64,000 nucleotides of DNA, taken from NCBI RefSeq assembly GCF_001262605.1, contig NZ_LGTC01000001.1, positions 3,919,001-3,983,000 on the forward strand, in the 5' to 3' direction. This DNA is from Pseudobacteroides cellulosolvens ATCC 35603 = DSM 2933 (GTDB lineage: Bacteria; Bacillota; Clostridia; Acetivibrionales; DSM-2933). A program made the translations under genes and the position numbers. This document shows positions 36,297-45,897 of the stretch, in pieces. The notes below the pieces were generated by a model. That model made no database searches. It was not told the origin of the DNA and saw nothing but the letters and a program-made list of their open reading frames with translations. Numbering within the stretch: position 1 is the stretch's first letter; each line of letters begins with the position of its first letter.

Positions 36297-37391
36297 CTAT
36301 TTGCAAATCTTCTGTTGCTTCTTTCCTCTTAATAAATCAACAAAGGCTTCAATTCTGGTCTGATTATTGGCTTTACCTGTTTGTTCATCTATAGGAATGG
36401 TAAGAACAGGCAAATCAAACCTTTCGATTATGTTAGGTATAATGCTCTGGTTTACCAACTCAGGCAAGCAGCCAAAAGGCATCAAATGAATTATTCCATC
36501 AAAGCCCATTTCTTTAAAATGCTTAATATATCCTACATTCTCCTGAGCATGCCCGCCAATCTCTATTTCAATAAACTCTTCACCCTGTTCTATTATGCTT
36601 TCTATCTTTTTATCCCGAATAAAACCTGGTATTATGTTATGCTCAATCCAATCGGAAAGATACTGTGACCTTTCCGTTTCGACACCAAGTGTTCCCAGTA
36701 TTTTTTCTATTTCCATATTTACTGATGATTCCAATACTACATAGATTTCACCAATTATACCAATTCGTATTTTATTGCTTTCCTCCACTTGGATAACAGG
36801 AACTCCATCAAGCATCCTGTTAGCTTCCTTCCCTGCCTCTTCAATTTCAGTTATGGTTTTTGTTTTGTCGAACACCTTAAGAATTTTATTCCATGCCCTT
36901 TCACAATCACCCTCATTAATTTCATAGGCTCTCATTTTTTCAATTCTCTTTTCAACCCTGTCTATGGCATAGGAAAGTTTATAAACAACCTTCAATGTTT
37001 TTACTATTTTAAATATAGATGTACCGTTAGCTATCTTTAATGCTTTTTTGGTAAAATCCCAAAAGTGTGGAAAAATAGCATCTATAACTATTATATCGCA
37101 TTTGTAGCCAAGGTTTTTAAGTATTCTATCATGTAATTCGCCGTAATAACCGGCCCTGCATGGCCCATGGCCTCCCGAGGTAATTATTGCTTCTGCCCCC
37201 ATCTCTATGGATTCAATATAAGAACCCAAAATTACTTTAAGAGGGAAGCATGCAAACTCAGGTGAATGCTTAACACCAAGATCAAATGTCTTTTGAGTGG
37301 GCTTGGGAGGAACGATTACCTCATGCCCCAACATTTCAAGAAGTTTTTTATACACTATAACCGGGCTCATATGAGGAAAAGATATTCTCAT
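36297..37391 (-). CDS. Acyl-CoA dehydratase-like protein (HgdB-related)
   Basis: 364 residues. It starts ISFPHMSPVIVYKKLLEMLG, related to the last domain of the 1412-residue fused protein, and has Cys in FACFPLK, HGPCRAG and FGCLPEL, consistent with a cluster ligand set. It would be a partner or substrate protein of the activase encoded 31 bp downstream. Its start overlaps the stop of the 37388 gene by 4 bp (ATGA). No substrate can be assigned. Confidence 0.88.
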   Translation of the reverse strand: MRISFPHMSPVIVYKKLLEMLGHEVIVPPKPTQKTFDLGVKHSPEFACFPLKVILGSYIESIEMGAEAIITSGGHGPCRAGYYGELHDRILKNLGYKCDIIVIDAIFPHFWDFTKKALKIANGTSIFKIVKTLKVVYKLSYAIDRVEKRIEKMRAYEINEGDCERAWNKILKVFDKTKTITEIEEAGKEANRMLDGVPVIQVEESNKIRIGIIGEIYVVLESSVNMEIEKILGTLGVETERSQYLSDWIEHNIIPGFIRDKKIESIIEQGEEFIEIEIGGHAQENVGYIKHFKEMGFDGIIHLMPFGCLPELVNQSIIPNIIERFDLPVLTIPIDEQTGKANNQTRIEAFVDLLRGKKQQKICK

Positions 37392-38380
37392 ACTGAAACT
37401 CTCCCAAACTGTGGCATCTTTCTTCTCTTAAGCATATCTGTAAAAGCTTCAACTCTGGTTACCAAATGGCTGTCTCCTGTATGCTCATCAACCCTTATGG
37501 TCAAAAACGGCTTGTGTTTTTTTTCAGAATCCAGCTCCATCATTTTTCCGATATACGAGTCCGGACCACATCCAAAGGCAGTTATATGAACTATACCATC
37601 GAACCTGTCTTCATTTAGAAAATATAGTCCCGCACCAAGCAGCTTGTTGCTGAATGTCCAGAATAATTGCTTTTTAAGATGTTCCATATGTTTATATATA
37701 TCTTTTTCTGAAAGCATATCGAATGTAACAATGTTTGCACCTAGACTTCTGAATTTCGAAATTATATCCATAGAAATAAAACTATCATATATATTATATA
37801 CATATCCTAAAACACCAATATTCACGGCATCAGGAGAAGTATTTTTAAAAGGCTCATCTGAAGTTTTTCCGTTTAATATTTCATCCAGAGTAAAACCTTT
37901 TTGACTTAAGCTTCTATACTTTTCAAACTCCCTGTCAGCAGCTCTTAAAGCACCTTTCATCTTTGACGGAGCAATGCCTAGTTTAGACGTTATCCCTTTG
38001 TAACTAGAAAAGTTAGTTATATTTTCATTTTTATTCAAAATTTTTGGTGATAATATCCTGTCACCATAGTCTTTAAAAATAACTTTGGCCATATCTGGCA
38101 ATCCCAAAAACTTGGGACAAAATGTTTCATATTTTTTTATACTAACCATTCTGGGTATAAATATATAATCTACCCCATTTTTAATGAGATCTAAAACGTG
38201 GCTGTTAAATATTTTAATGGGTACACATATTTCCTGTACAGTAACCTTAATGCCCTCATCTATCATTTTCTTATTGGTATCATCCGAAATTACAATTTCA
38301 AAACCAAGCTCCTTAAACATTGTAACCCATACCGGATAATAATAGTAGTAAAGCAGTGCCCTAGGTATTCCAATCCTCAT
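37388..38380 (-). CDS. DUF2229 acyl-CoA dehydratase-related protein
   Basis: 330 residues. It starts MRIGIPRALLYYYYYPVWVT, matching the DUF2229 segment of the fused protein ([16 protein letters not shown]). Cys in QEICVPIK, ETFCPKF and FGCGPDS suggest cluster binding. First gene of the operon with the 36297 and 35252 genes; together they hold the parts found in the 1412-residue fused protein. Ribosome site weak (GGTTGG). Confidence 0.88.
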   Translation of the reverse strand: MRIGIPRALLYYYYYPVWVTMFKELGFEIVISDDTNKKMIDEGIKVTVQEICVPIKIFNSHVLDLIKNGVDYIFIPRMVSIKKYETFCPKFLGLPDMAKVIFKDYGDRILSPKILNKNENITNFSSYKGITSKLGIAPSKMKGALRAADREFEKYRSLSQKGFTLDEILNGKTSDEPFKNTSPDAVNIGVLGYVYNIYDSFISMDIISKFRSLGANIVTFDMLSEKDIYKHMEHLKKQLFWTFSNKLLGAGLYFLNEDRFDGIVHITAFGCGPDSYIGKMMELDSEKKHKPFLTIRVDEHTGDSHLVTRVEAFTDMLKRRKMPQFGRVSV

Positions 38381-38859
38381 TTGACCAACCCCACAACTTA
38401 TTTATACCAAAACTTTCAATATCCATTCGATCCTTCCAATGTAATATTCTGCTATCAATAGAGTATAAATAACTTTTATTCTACATACCCTATTATACTT
38501 TTCACTTTACAATTGTCAATAGCTTGAAAAGGCAAAAACCCACATTTATAAGACCTTCGGCTATTATGTTTTGTTTTTTGAAATAGCCATACATATTAAA
38601 TTTACTAAAGACATTTTAGTTTTATTCTATAAAAAGAAACTATTTTTGTATTTGTGCTTTATTTGTACCCAAATTGAAATACTCATAAACAATCTATATA
38701 GGGTAAAAGTGACAAATATCTATTACAGTTATCTGTAACAAATCCCGCTAGGATGTATCTTATAAATAAAAAGTGCTTTGTAATAAGAATACTACAAAAC
38801 ACTTTCCAATATGTCTTAATATAAAGTAATTCCTTAATAATAAAATACCCGGGTTACTA
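38381..38859. other. Intergenic region before the dehydratase-like operon
   Basis: A 479-bp AT-rich gap with only the terminator of lepB at 38770-38805 identified. The upstream part must hold the promoter of the 37388 operon; I could not select one with confidence. Confidence 0.4.
38770..38805 (-). terminator. Terminator after lepB
   Basis: On the minus strand AAAGTGTTTTGTA pairs with TACAAAGCACTTT around a 10-nt loop and TTATTT follows. It lies 55 bp after the lepB stop. Confidence 0.85.
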
Positions 38860-39444
38860 TTAATCCTGATACAGTGCCCCATGCTTCTTAGGTGTTCCCA
38901 TGTTATCAAATGGCCAGAACCTGAATATGGCCTTTCCGCCTACCCTTGATATGTCAAATGGCCCAAGGGTTCTGCTGTCTAGGCTTCCTCCTGGTGTACG
39001 GTTATCACCTAAAACATAAATTTGCCCTTTTTTGACCGTTAAATTACAATATTCTTCTCTTATATTATCAGTAAAATCACCATTGATGTAGTCCTCTTTT
39101 AAAGCCTTACCATTTAGATAAACTTTGCCGTCCCTTACTTCTATCTTATCTCCTTCAACACCAATTACTCTCTTTATGATAGGACTCCTGTCAACGCCAT
39201 TCATATCGCTGACATCAATTGTAACTATATCTCCATATTTTAGATTGCCTATCTTAGGACTAATCTTTTCAATGATAAGCTGATCTCCATCCTGCAATGT
39301 AGTCTCCATGGAAGATCCACTGACAATTGTCCTTTGACCAACAAAAGCAACTATCAAAAAGCCAATAAGTACTGCAACTGCAATATGAACTCCCCAGTCC
39401 AGAACTTCCCTTAAAGCCGGATTCTTAATACTTTTAAACGTAAT
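38860..39444 (-). CDS. lepB: Signal peptidase I, unusual start
   Basis: The catalytic domain has the Ser in VSGSSMETTL, the Lys in PIIKRVIG and the GDNR box near the end. Family members need an N-terminal membrane helix, which is encoded upstream of the first listed TTG (39357): ALREVLDWGVHIAVAVLIGF. A perfect AGGAGG at 39448-39453 lies just before GTT ATT ACG, with no ATG, GTG or TTG between it and the helix. I place the start at the ATT (39442-39444). A base error, or ACG, are alternatives. It removes signal peptides at the outer membrane face. 194 residues as drawn. Confidence 0.85.
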   Translation of the reverse strand: MTFKSIKNPALREVLDWGVHIAVAVLIGFLIVAFVGQRTIVSGSSMETTLQDGDQLIIEKISPKIGNLKYGDIVTIDVSDMNGVDRSPIIKRVIGVEGDKIEVRDGKVYLNGKALKEDYINGDFTDNIREEYCNLTVKKGQIYVLGDNRTPGGSLDSRTLGPFDISRVGGKAIFRFWPFDNMGTPKKHGALYQD

Positions 39445-39636
39445 AACCCCTCCTAAGAATGTATTTTGAAATTACAATTAAACTGTTAGCCGCTATTTAT
39501 TTAATTGTGTAATCCTTACAAATTATATTGTAATTAAAACATATTACCACTTTATTAACAAATTTTGAACAATTCCAATTAATTAATTAGCTTCATAATT
39601 AATGGTAAACCTATATCTAAATATTATACTACAAAA

Positions 39637-39657
39637 GAACGGGATTTTACACCCGTC
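39637..39657 (-). terminator. Terminator after aspS
   Basis: On the minus strand GACGGG pairs with CCCGTTC around an 8-nt loop, followed by TTTTG. It lies 66 bp after the aspS stop. Confidence 0.7.
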
Positions 39658-39722
39658 CCTTTATTTATTAATAGTTTTACTAATATGAACTTATATAGAC
39701 TTGTTAACAGGGTTTAAACACT

Positions 39723-41504
39723 TTAGCCTTCCGACTTTATATGGAGCTCTTTAAGCTGCTTAATCTCAACTACGTCCGGAGCATTAGTCATCTGGCACGA
39801 AGCATTCTGAACCTTAGGGAATGCGATGACATCCCTTATACTGTTTCTGCCTGCCATAATCATTATAAGCCTGTCCAATCCATAAGCCATACCACCATGT
39901 GGAGGTGTACCGTATTTGAATGCCTCAAGCAGGAATCCAAATCTAGCCCACGCTTCTTCTTCAGTAAAACCAAGAAGCTCGAACATCTTGGACTGCAGTT
40001 CCTGACTGTGTATTCTTATGCTTCCTCCTCCTATTTCAACACCATTTAATACAATGTCGTATGCTTTTGCACGTACCTTGCTGGGATCAGTCTCAAGGAA
40101 ATCAATATCTTCATCCATAGGTGATGTAAATGGATGGTGCTTTGCCACATAACGTTTTTCTTCTTCATCATACTCATATAACGGAAACTCTGTAACCCAG
40201 ACAAACTTATACTCATTTTTATCCAGAATATCAAGCCTTCTGGCAAGCTCCAACCTTAACTGCCCCAAGGAGTCATACACAATATCATTCTTGTCTGCAC
40301 TAAAGCATATCAAGTCTCCGGGTTCCGCCTCAACCCTTTCAAGGATTCTCTTTATTTCATCTTCGCTTAAAAACTTTGTTATAGCGGACTTAAGTTCATT
40401 TTCCTCAACTGCGATCCAGGCCATACCTTTTGCTTTATATATCTTTACAAATTCAACAAGGCTGTCTATTTCCCTTCTACTGAATTTTGCTCCGCAGCCT
40501 TTTGCATTTATAGCTCTAACGCTCCCTCCGTTTTTAACTGCGTCGGCAAATACTTTAAAACCGCAGTCGGCAACTATATCCGATACATCTTTTAATTCAA
40601 ATCCGAATCTTATATCAGGCTTATCCGAGCCATATCTATCCATTGCTTCCTGATATGGTATCCTCTTTATTGGTGTTTCAATATCAATATCCATAGCCTC
40701 TTTGAACACTCTTTTTATAAAACCTTCATTTACAGTGAGAACGTCATCAACATTCACAAATGACATTTCAATATCTATCTGTGTAAACTCAGGCTGCCTG
40801 TCAGCTCTTAAGTCTTCATCCCTGAAACACTTGGCAATCTGGAAATACCTATCAAAACCGGAAACCATCAACAGCTGCTTAAAAAGCTGCGGTGACTGTG
40901 GAAGTGCAAAGAACTTCCCTGGATGCACCCTGCTTGGTACAAGATAATCCCTTGCACCTTCCGGTGTGCTCTTAGTAAGTATAGGAGTTTCGACTTCCAG
41001 GAAGCCGTTTTCATCATAGTAGTCACGTGCAATTTTGGCAACCTTGTGCCTTAAAATAAAATTTCTCTGCATGTCAGGCCTTCTTAAATCTATGTATCTG
41101 TGCTTAAGCCTGACTGATTCGTTAACATCGGAGTCTTCCTCTATATATATTGGAGGTGTTTCAGACTTACTTAAAACCCTGAGTTCGGAAACCATAATCT
41201 CAATTTCTCCTGTAGGAATCTTTGGATTCACTGTTTCAGGACTCCTTTTCACAACCTCGCCTATTGCGGCAAGAACATATTCACTTCTTATTGACTCTGC
41301 TTTTTTGAATACTTCTTCGCTGATAGCACTGTTAAAAACTATCTGTAATATTCCGCTTCTATCTCTTAAATCGACAAATATTACGCCGCCTAAGTCTCTT
41401 CTTTTATGAGCCCAGCCCATAACAGTAACTTTTTCTCCCACATTGCTTAAGCCTAACTCACTGCACATGTGTGACCTTTTTAAACCATAGATCGATTCTC
41501 CCAT
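39723..41504 (-). CDS. aspS: Aspartyl-tRNA synthetase
   Basis: 593 residues with AATAGGAGGTAA upstream of ATG. N-terminal OB anticodon domain, class II catalytic core with motif 2 (CFRDEDLRADRQPEF) and motif 3 (GMAYGLDRL), and the inserted GAD domain of bacterial enzymes. It charges tRNA-Asp, and perhaps also tRNA-Asn in non-discriminating forms; I cannot tell which. It follows hisS by 3 bp and shares its T-box-controlled transcript. Confidence 0.97.
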   Translation of the reverse strand: MGESIYGLKRSHMCSELGLSNVGEKVTVMGWAHKRRDLGGVIFVDLRDRSGILQIVFNSAISEEVFKKAESIRSEYVLAAIGEVVKRSPETVNPKIPTGEIEIMVSELRVLSKSETPPIYIEEDSDVNESVRLKHRYIDLRRPDMQRNFILRHKVAKIARDYYDENGFLEVETPILTKSTPEGARDYLVPSRVHPGKFFALPQSPQLFKQLLMVSGFDRYFQIAKCFRDEDLRADRQPEFTQIDIEMSFVNVDDVLTVNEGFIKRVFKEAMDIDIETPIKRIPYQEAMDRYGSDKPDIRFGFELKDVSDIVADCGFKVFADAVKNGGSVRAINAKGCGAKFSRREIDSLVEFVKIYKAKGMAWIAVEENELKSAITKFLSEDEIKRILERVEAEPGDLICFSADKNDIVYDSLGQLRLELARRLDILDKNEYKFVWVTEFPLYEYDEEEKRYVAKHHPFTSPMDEDIDFLETDPSKVRAKAYDIVLNGVEIGGGSIRIHSQELQSKMFELLGFTEEEAWARFGFLLEAFKYGTPPHGGMAYGLDRLIMIMAGRNSIRDVIAFPKVQNASCQMTNAPDVVEIKQLKELHIKSEG

Positions 41505-41507
41505 AAA

Positions 41508-42767
41508 TTACCTCCTATTAATAATTTCATCGTGTATATTATCTAAAGCAATCTCTGCCTGTTCACCGTTTTTCATATTTTTCAGCACAGCCCTGTTGTT
41601 TTTTACCTCATCATCGCCTAATACAACAGTATATTTTGCCCCAAGTTTATCTGCATATTTCATTTGAGCTTTTAAACTTTTTTGAAGCAGGTCCTTTTCA
41701 GCAGGTATCTGTCTTTTTCTAAGATCATAAATCAGCTTCTCTGCGTAAGTATCAGATGTTTCACCTATTGTTGCTATATATATTTCAATTTCCTTCTGTG
41801 GCGGAATAGGTACACCCTGACTCTCCATTTCCATTAATAGCCTTTCAATACCAATAGCAAATCCAACAGCTGGAGTAGACGGACCTCCGCAAGCTTGAAC
41901 CAACCCATCATATCTTCCGCCGCCGCAAATGGTCCCTTGGGTACCTACATTTTCAGAAATGAATTCAAACACTGTTTTGGTGTAATAATCAAGCCCTCTG
42001 ACTATGTTCTTATCAACATTGTAAACTATCCCTAAATTATCCAGGCCTTTTTTAAGACCTTCAAAGTGTGTACTACATTCTTCACAAAGGTTGTCAAGTA
42101 TAGCCGGTGCACCAGCAGTAATGGTTTTGCATTTTTCCTCTTTACAGTCGATAATTCTTAAAGGATTTCTTTCAAACCTGTTATTGCATAGTCCGCATAA
42201 CTTATCAAGGGATGGTCTGAAATAATCCATGAGTTTTTGATTATACTCTTTTCTGCAAATAGGGCAGCCAATACTATTTATATTAAGCCCTACATCTTTT
42301 AGCCCCAAGCTGTCAAAAAGCTGCTTTATAAGGCTTATAATTTCCACGTCTATGGATGGTCCCTTTGAACCGAAAGTCTCCACGCCAAATTGATGAAATT
42401 CCCTGTATCTTCCTTTAGCCATCTTTTCGTATCTGTATGCAGAAATAATATAATAAAGCTTTACCGGCTGAGGCAGAGATGACATACCGTTTTCGATATA
42501 GCTTCTCACTACGCCTGCTGTTCCTTCAGGCCTTAATGATATACTCCTGTTTCCCTTATCTAAAAAGGTGTACATTTCCTTCTGGACAATGTCTGTCGTA
42601 TCTCCCACACCCCTTTGGAACAGCTCGGTATGCTCAAATACAGGTGTTCTTATTTCCTTATACCCAAAATTAGCACATACTTTGGCAATCTGGCTCTCTA
42701 CATACTGCCATTTGTAGCTCTCTATAGGTAAAATGTCTTTTGTTCCCTTTGGCGTTTGTGTTAACAT
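41508..42767 (-). CDS. hisS: Histidyl-tRNA synthetase
   Basis: 419 residues from the ATG at 42767, which follows GGGAGGAAGAC; an upstream in-frame start overlaps that site. Class II core with motif 2 around the RPEGTAGVVRSY and RYREFHQFGVE segments, the GLDYYTKTVFE histidine-pocket block and CGGGRYDGL, then a C-terminal anticodon domain. It charges tRNA-His. First gene of the hisS-aspS operon behind a T-box leader. Confidence 0.97.
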   Translation of the reverse strand: MLTQTPKGTKDILPIESYKWQYVESQIAKVCANFGYKEIRTPVFEHTELFQRGVGDTTDIVQKEMYTFLDKGNRSISLRPEGTAGVVRSYIENGMSSLPQPVKLYYIISAYRYEKMAKGRYREFHQFGVETFGSKGPSIDVEIISLIKQLFDSLGLKDVGLNINSIGCPICRKEYNQKLMDYFRPSLDKLCGLCNNRFERNPLRIIDCKEEKCKTITAGAPAILDNLCEECSTHFEGLKKGLDNLGIVYNVDKNIVRGLDYYTKTVFEFISENVGTQGTICGGGRYDGLVQACGGPSTPAVGFAIGIERLLMEMESQGVPIPPQKEIEIYIATIGETSDTYAEKLIYDLRKRQIPAEKDLLQKSLKAQMKYADKLGAKYTVVLGDDEVKNNRAVLKNMKNGEQAEIALDNIHDEIINRR

Positions 42768-42815
42768 GTCTTCCTCCCGACTAATCACATTAATTTCCTT
42801 TTGTAGACATAAATA

Positions 42816-43050
42816 AAACCTCCAATCCCTGGTAAGGGACGAGAGGTTGTTTCCCGCGGTACCACCCTAATAAGCTTTATAGGCTCGCTTTAGCTCATTT
42901 AACGCTGAGGCAGGCGGATCTGCCTAATCAATTTCAGCAGACCGACTCCAAGGTGTTCGTTCACTATTCTTTTCCTAAAAGCACTTACAGTCACGATGCT
43001 TTCTCCCTTAAGGCAGTGTATAGCTACTTTTCCCTTTCACTGTCGTTCAT
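42816..43050 (-). promoter_or_regulatory. T-box leader upstream of hisS
   Basis: The minus strand carries the T-box core AGGGTGGTACCGCGG (complement of 42854-42868). A terminator hairpin follows, where CCTCTCGTCCC pairs with GGGATTGGAGG (42819-42847) before TTTTATTT. The upstream part has the length and paired segments of a Stem I. Uncharged tRNA pairing at the TGGT bulge would favour the antiterminator. The specifier is probably a His codon; a CAC occurs near 42960 but I could not confirm it sits in the specifier loop. Confidence 0.9.
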
Positions 43051-43186
43051 AATTCATAGATATATAGTATATTTTAATTATGCATATAAATATTGTCAAC
43101 ATCTTATTTAAATTTAGTCATTTCTTAAGATAATTTTGATCTAATTGCATTATTAATATACATGAGCATAACAAGTGATCAATTTT

Positions 43187-44704
43187 TTACATAATAGTTT
43201 CTTTTCTTGCTACCATTTCATCAATCCTTTGTATATACTCATTAACACTTTTTACATTAAAAACACGTTCAATCCTGTTTTCTTCCGGATACACCATCTT
43301 TGTTACCGCACCTGCTCCCATAGCTATAATAGGCTGCTTTTCCTCCATAATCTGAATGTTATAAATGCTCTCATGACCCTCTGTACTATACCCTATATTT
43401 TCCAGGTTGCCCAATATATTTTTCTGCCTGTATAAGTAATAAGGCTTCATACCCATTCTATAGGCATATTCTGCTGCAGCACCAACCATTTCTTCTATTT
43501 CCCCGTTACTGATATCGGTATGGCTGGTTTTATCATCAATCAGCTTTGATCCTCTTTTTATAGATAGTGTATGAACTGTAAGACTATCAGGGGAAAGCTC
43601 TAATATTCGCTCAAGACTTTTATTGAACATTTGAGCTGATTCACCGGGAAGTCCGGCTATAATGTCCATGTTTATATTATCAAAACCTATCTCCCTGGCC
43701 TTCCTGAATGCCCACTCTATATCCCTTGCAGTATGGTTCCTGCCGATAGCTTTCAATACATCGTCATTCATTGACTGAGGGTTTATGCTTATTCTATCCA
43801 CTCGGCTGGCCTTAATTATGCTTAGCTTATCAATATTTAACGAGTCGGGACGTCCTGCCTCCAGTGTAAATTCCTCGAGGTTGCCAGTATCAAAAGTACT
43901 TCCGACATAACTTAGAAGCCTATTTAAACTCTTCTCGTCTATTGATGTAGGAGTGCCTCCTCCTATATAAATACTTTGCACACTCCATCCATTTCTATTT
44001 ATGATGGATGCTGTTTTTGCCATCTCAACCATCAATGCATCCATGTATTTTTTTACAATATCAGATGATAAACTTATAGGGTTTGATGTAAATGAACAGT
44101 ACAGACACCTTGTGGTACAAAAAGGTATACCGATATAAATGCTAACTGAATTGGGGGATGCCAAATCAAGTATTGCTTTCTCCTTTTTTGCTACATTTAA
44201 AAGCACCTCTGCCTTATCCTCTTTTACCATATAGTAGCCTTTAAGGCTATCTGATATAGAATCCTCAGTATAGCTCATTTCAAGCATTTCATGGACTATT
44301 TTTGCCGGTCTTATTCCTGTAAGTATTCCCCATGGCATTGATTTTCCTGTCAGAAATTTAAATACCAAATATAATTGTCGTTTAAGTTCCATCTTTAATT
44401 TCTTTTTATGAATATGCTTTTTTATATCCCTAGGAGTTGAAACAGGAGCAATATTATTGCCGGAATTATATATATTTATACCGTCACGCCACAATTCAAT
44501 ATAAATTTTGTCATCATTTAAACTGTCTTCTTTCTTCTCTGCCAGGCTGCCATCAGCCCCAGCTATCCTTATAAGCACAAAAATCCCCTTAAAATCAGCA
44601 GGGAATTCATCGACATAAGCTATATCCTCATTATAAAAAAACAACTTAATAACATCTTCAACCTGATACTTAAAGTCATGTCCTTCCAGCTTTACACAAA
44701 TCAT
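43187..44704 (-). CDS. hemZ: Coproporphyrinogen dehydrogenase HemZ-like radical SAM protein
   Basis: 505 residues from the ATG at 44704, preceded by TTTGGAGATAAA; the in-frame TTG four codons earlier lies in that site. An N-terminal extension of about 150 residues, then a radical SAM core with CTTRCLYC (CxxxCxxC) and GGGTPTS. This layout matches HemZ of Firmicutes rather than the shorter HemN. It would oxidise coproporphyrinogen III without oxygen. A b-type cytochrome gene in this window implies heme use. Confidence 0.88.
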   Translation of the reverse strand: MICVKLEGHDFKYQVEDVIKLFFYNEDIAYVDEFPADFKGIFVLIRIAGADGSLAEKKEDSLNDDKIYIELWRDGINIYNSGNNIAPVSTPRDIKKHIHKKKLKMELKRQLYLVFKFLTGKSMPWGILTGIRPAKIVHEMLEMSYTEDSISDSLKGYYMVKEDKAEVLLNVAKKEKAILDLASPNSVSIYIGIPFCTTRCLYCSFTSNPISLSSDIVKKYMDALMVEMAKTASIINRNGWSVQSIYIGGGTPTSIDEKSLNRLLSYVGSTFDTGNLEEFTLEAGRPDSLNIDKLSIIKASRVDRISINPQSMNDDVLKAIGRNHTARDIEWAFRKAREIGFDNINMDIIAGLPGESAQMFNKSLERILELSPDSLTVHTLSIKRGSKLIDDKTSHTDISNGEIEEMVGAAAEYAYRMGMKPYYLYRQKNILGNLENIGYSTEGHESIYNIQIMEEKQPIIAMGAGAVTKMVYPEENRIERVFNVKSVNEYIQRIDEMVARKETIM

Positions 44705-44799
44705 TTTTATCTCCAAAGAAGTCTAAATAAAATTTATTAACCTTAAACAAGTTTTCATTCGCCAAGTATTAATTATATTAAAAGTGATATGATTTTGTA

Positions 44800-45417
44800 T
44801 TACATATCTAAGACCATATTGTTTATTTTTTCAAAGCCTATGGTAGAAGCTTCATTGTGGCCTGGATATACCTGAATCTCATCTGGAAGTGTCAACAGTT
44901 TGTTTTTTATAGATTTAATTATATTGTCCCTGCTGCCCCCAGGCAAATCGGTTCTTCCTGTTGAATACTTAAAAAGTGTATCCCCTGTAAATAGAATATT
45001 ACCTACTTTTATGCACATCCCCCCAGGTGTATGACCCGGCGTGTGTATTATTTCCAAATTGGTATCCGAAAGCTTTAAAACATCTCCGTCCTTAACTTTT
45101 ATATCAGGTATTCCAAATGTTCTTCCTTCACCAAATACAAATGAACAGTTGAAAACCGGATTGGTTAAAAAATCAGCATCATCCTCATGTATGACTACAC
45201 TGCCGCCCACCGCTTCTTTAAGATCATCAGTATGGCATATATGATCGATATGACCATGAGTCAACAAGATATATTTTATTTTCAGCTTATGTTCATCCAC
45301 TCTCTTAATCACATAGGATGAATTAACACCTGCATCAATTATTAAGCCTTCCCCGTTTATTCCTAAAATGTAACAATTAGATTCAAACATACCATTTGGC
45401 AAACATTCTAAAATCAT
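44800..45417 (-). CDS. Metallo-beta-lactamase fold hydrolase (glyoxalase II-like)
   Basis: About 205 residues from the ATG at 45417, with GGGAG upstream inside the dtd stop region. Zinc ligand motifs THGHIDH, HTPGHTPG, FTGDTLF and PGHN. The family hydrolyses thioesters such as S-lactoylglutathione or acts on other small substrates; the substrate here is not known. It overlaps or abuts dtd and is probably cotranscribed with dtd and rel. Confidence 0.92.
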   Translation of the reverse strand: MILECLPNGMFESNCYILGINGEGLIIDAGVNSSYVIKRVDEHKLKIKYILLTHGHIDHICHTDDLKEAVGGSVVIHEDDADFLTNPVFNCSFVFGEGRTFGIPDIKVKDGDVLKLSDTNLEIIHTPGHTPGGMCIKVGNILFTGDTLFKYSTGRTDLPGGSRDNIIKSIKNKLLTLPDEIQVYPGHNEASTIGFEKINNMVLDM

Positions 45418-45418
45418 A

Positions 45419-45868
45419 TTAAAACTCCCTTTTGCTATCAATTAGTAGTGTAACAGGACCATCATTTATAAGGTTTACATCCATCATAGCCTGAAATTTC
45501 CCTGTTTCCACCTTTATCCCATAACTCTTGCAATATTCTACAAATCTTTCATAGAGCATTTCTGCATCTTTAGGTCTGGCTGCCTTATCAAAGCTGGGTC
45601 TTTTACCCTTCCTGCAGTCACCATACAGGGTGAACTGGGAAACTATAAGAAGCTCTCCCTTTTGATCTAAAAGAGATTCGTTCATCTTTTCATTGGAATC
45701 CTCAAAAATCCTTAAATTTATTATCTTATCTGCAAGATACTGAATATCCTTTTCATCATCTTCATTTCCAATCCCCAAAAAGACCAGAAGACCTTTGTCA
45801 ATTTTACCCATCAACTCACCATCAACTGTAACACTGGCCTTTTTTACTCTCTGCACAACCCCTCGCAT
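45419..45868 (-). CDS. dtd: D-aminoacyl-tRNA deacylase
   Basis: 149 residues, family length, with GGAGAAAAGG upstream of ATG. Opening [17 protein letters not shown], central [17 protein letters not shown] with the catalytic Thr, and the GPVTLLIDS motif at the end. It frees tRNA from D-amino acids and misloaded Gly. It follows rel by 29 bp, a common order in Firmicutes. Confidence 0.97.
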   Translation of the reverse strand: MRGVVQRVKKASVTVDGELMGKIDKGLLVFLGIGNEDDEKDIQYLADKIINLRIFEDSNEKMNESLLDQKGELLIVSQFTLYGDCRKGKRPSFDKAARPKDAEMLYERFVEYCKSYGIKVETGKFQAMMDVNLINDGPVTLLIDSKREF

Positions 45869-45897
45869 GTCCTTTTCTCCGTTCTTTCCTTATGAAA

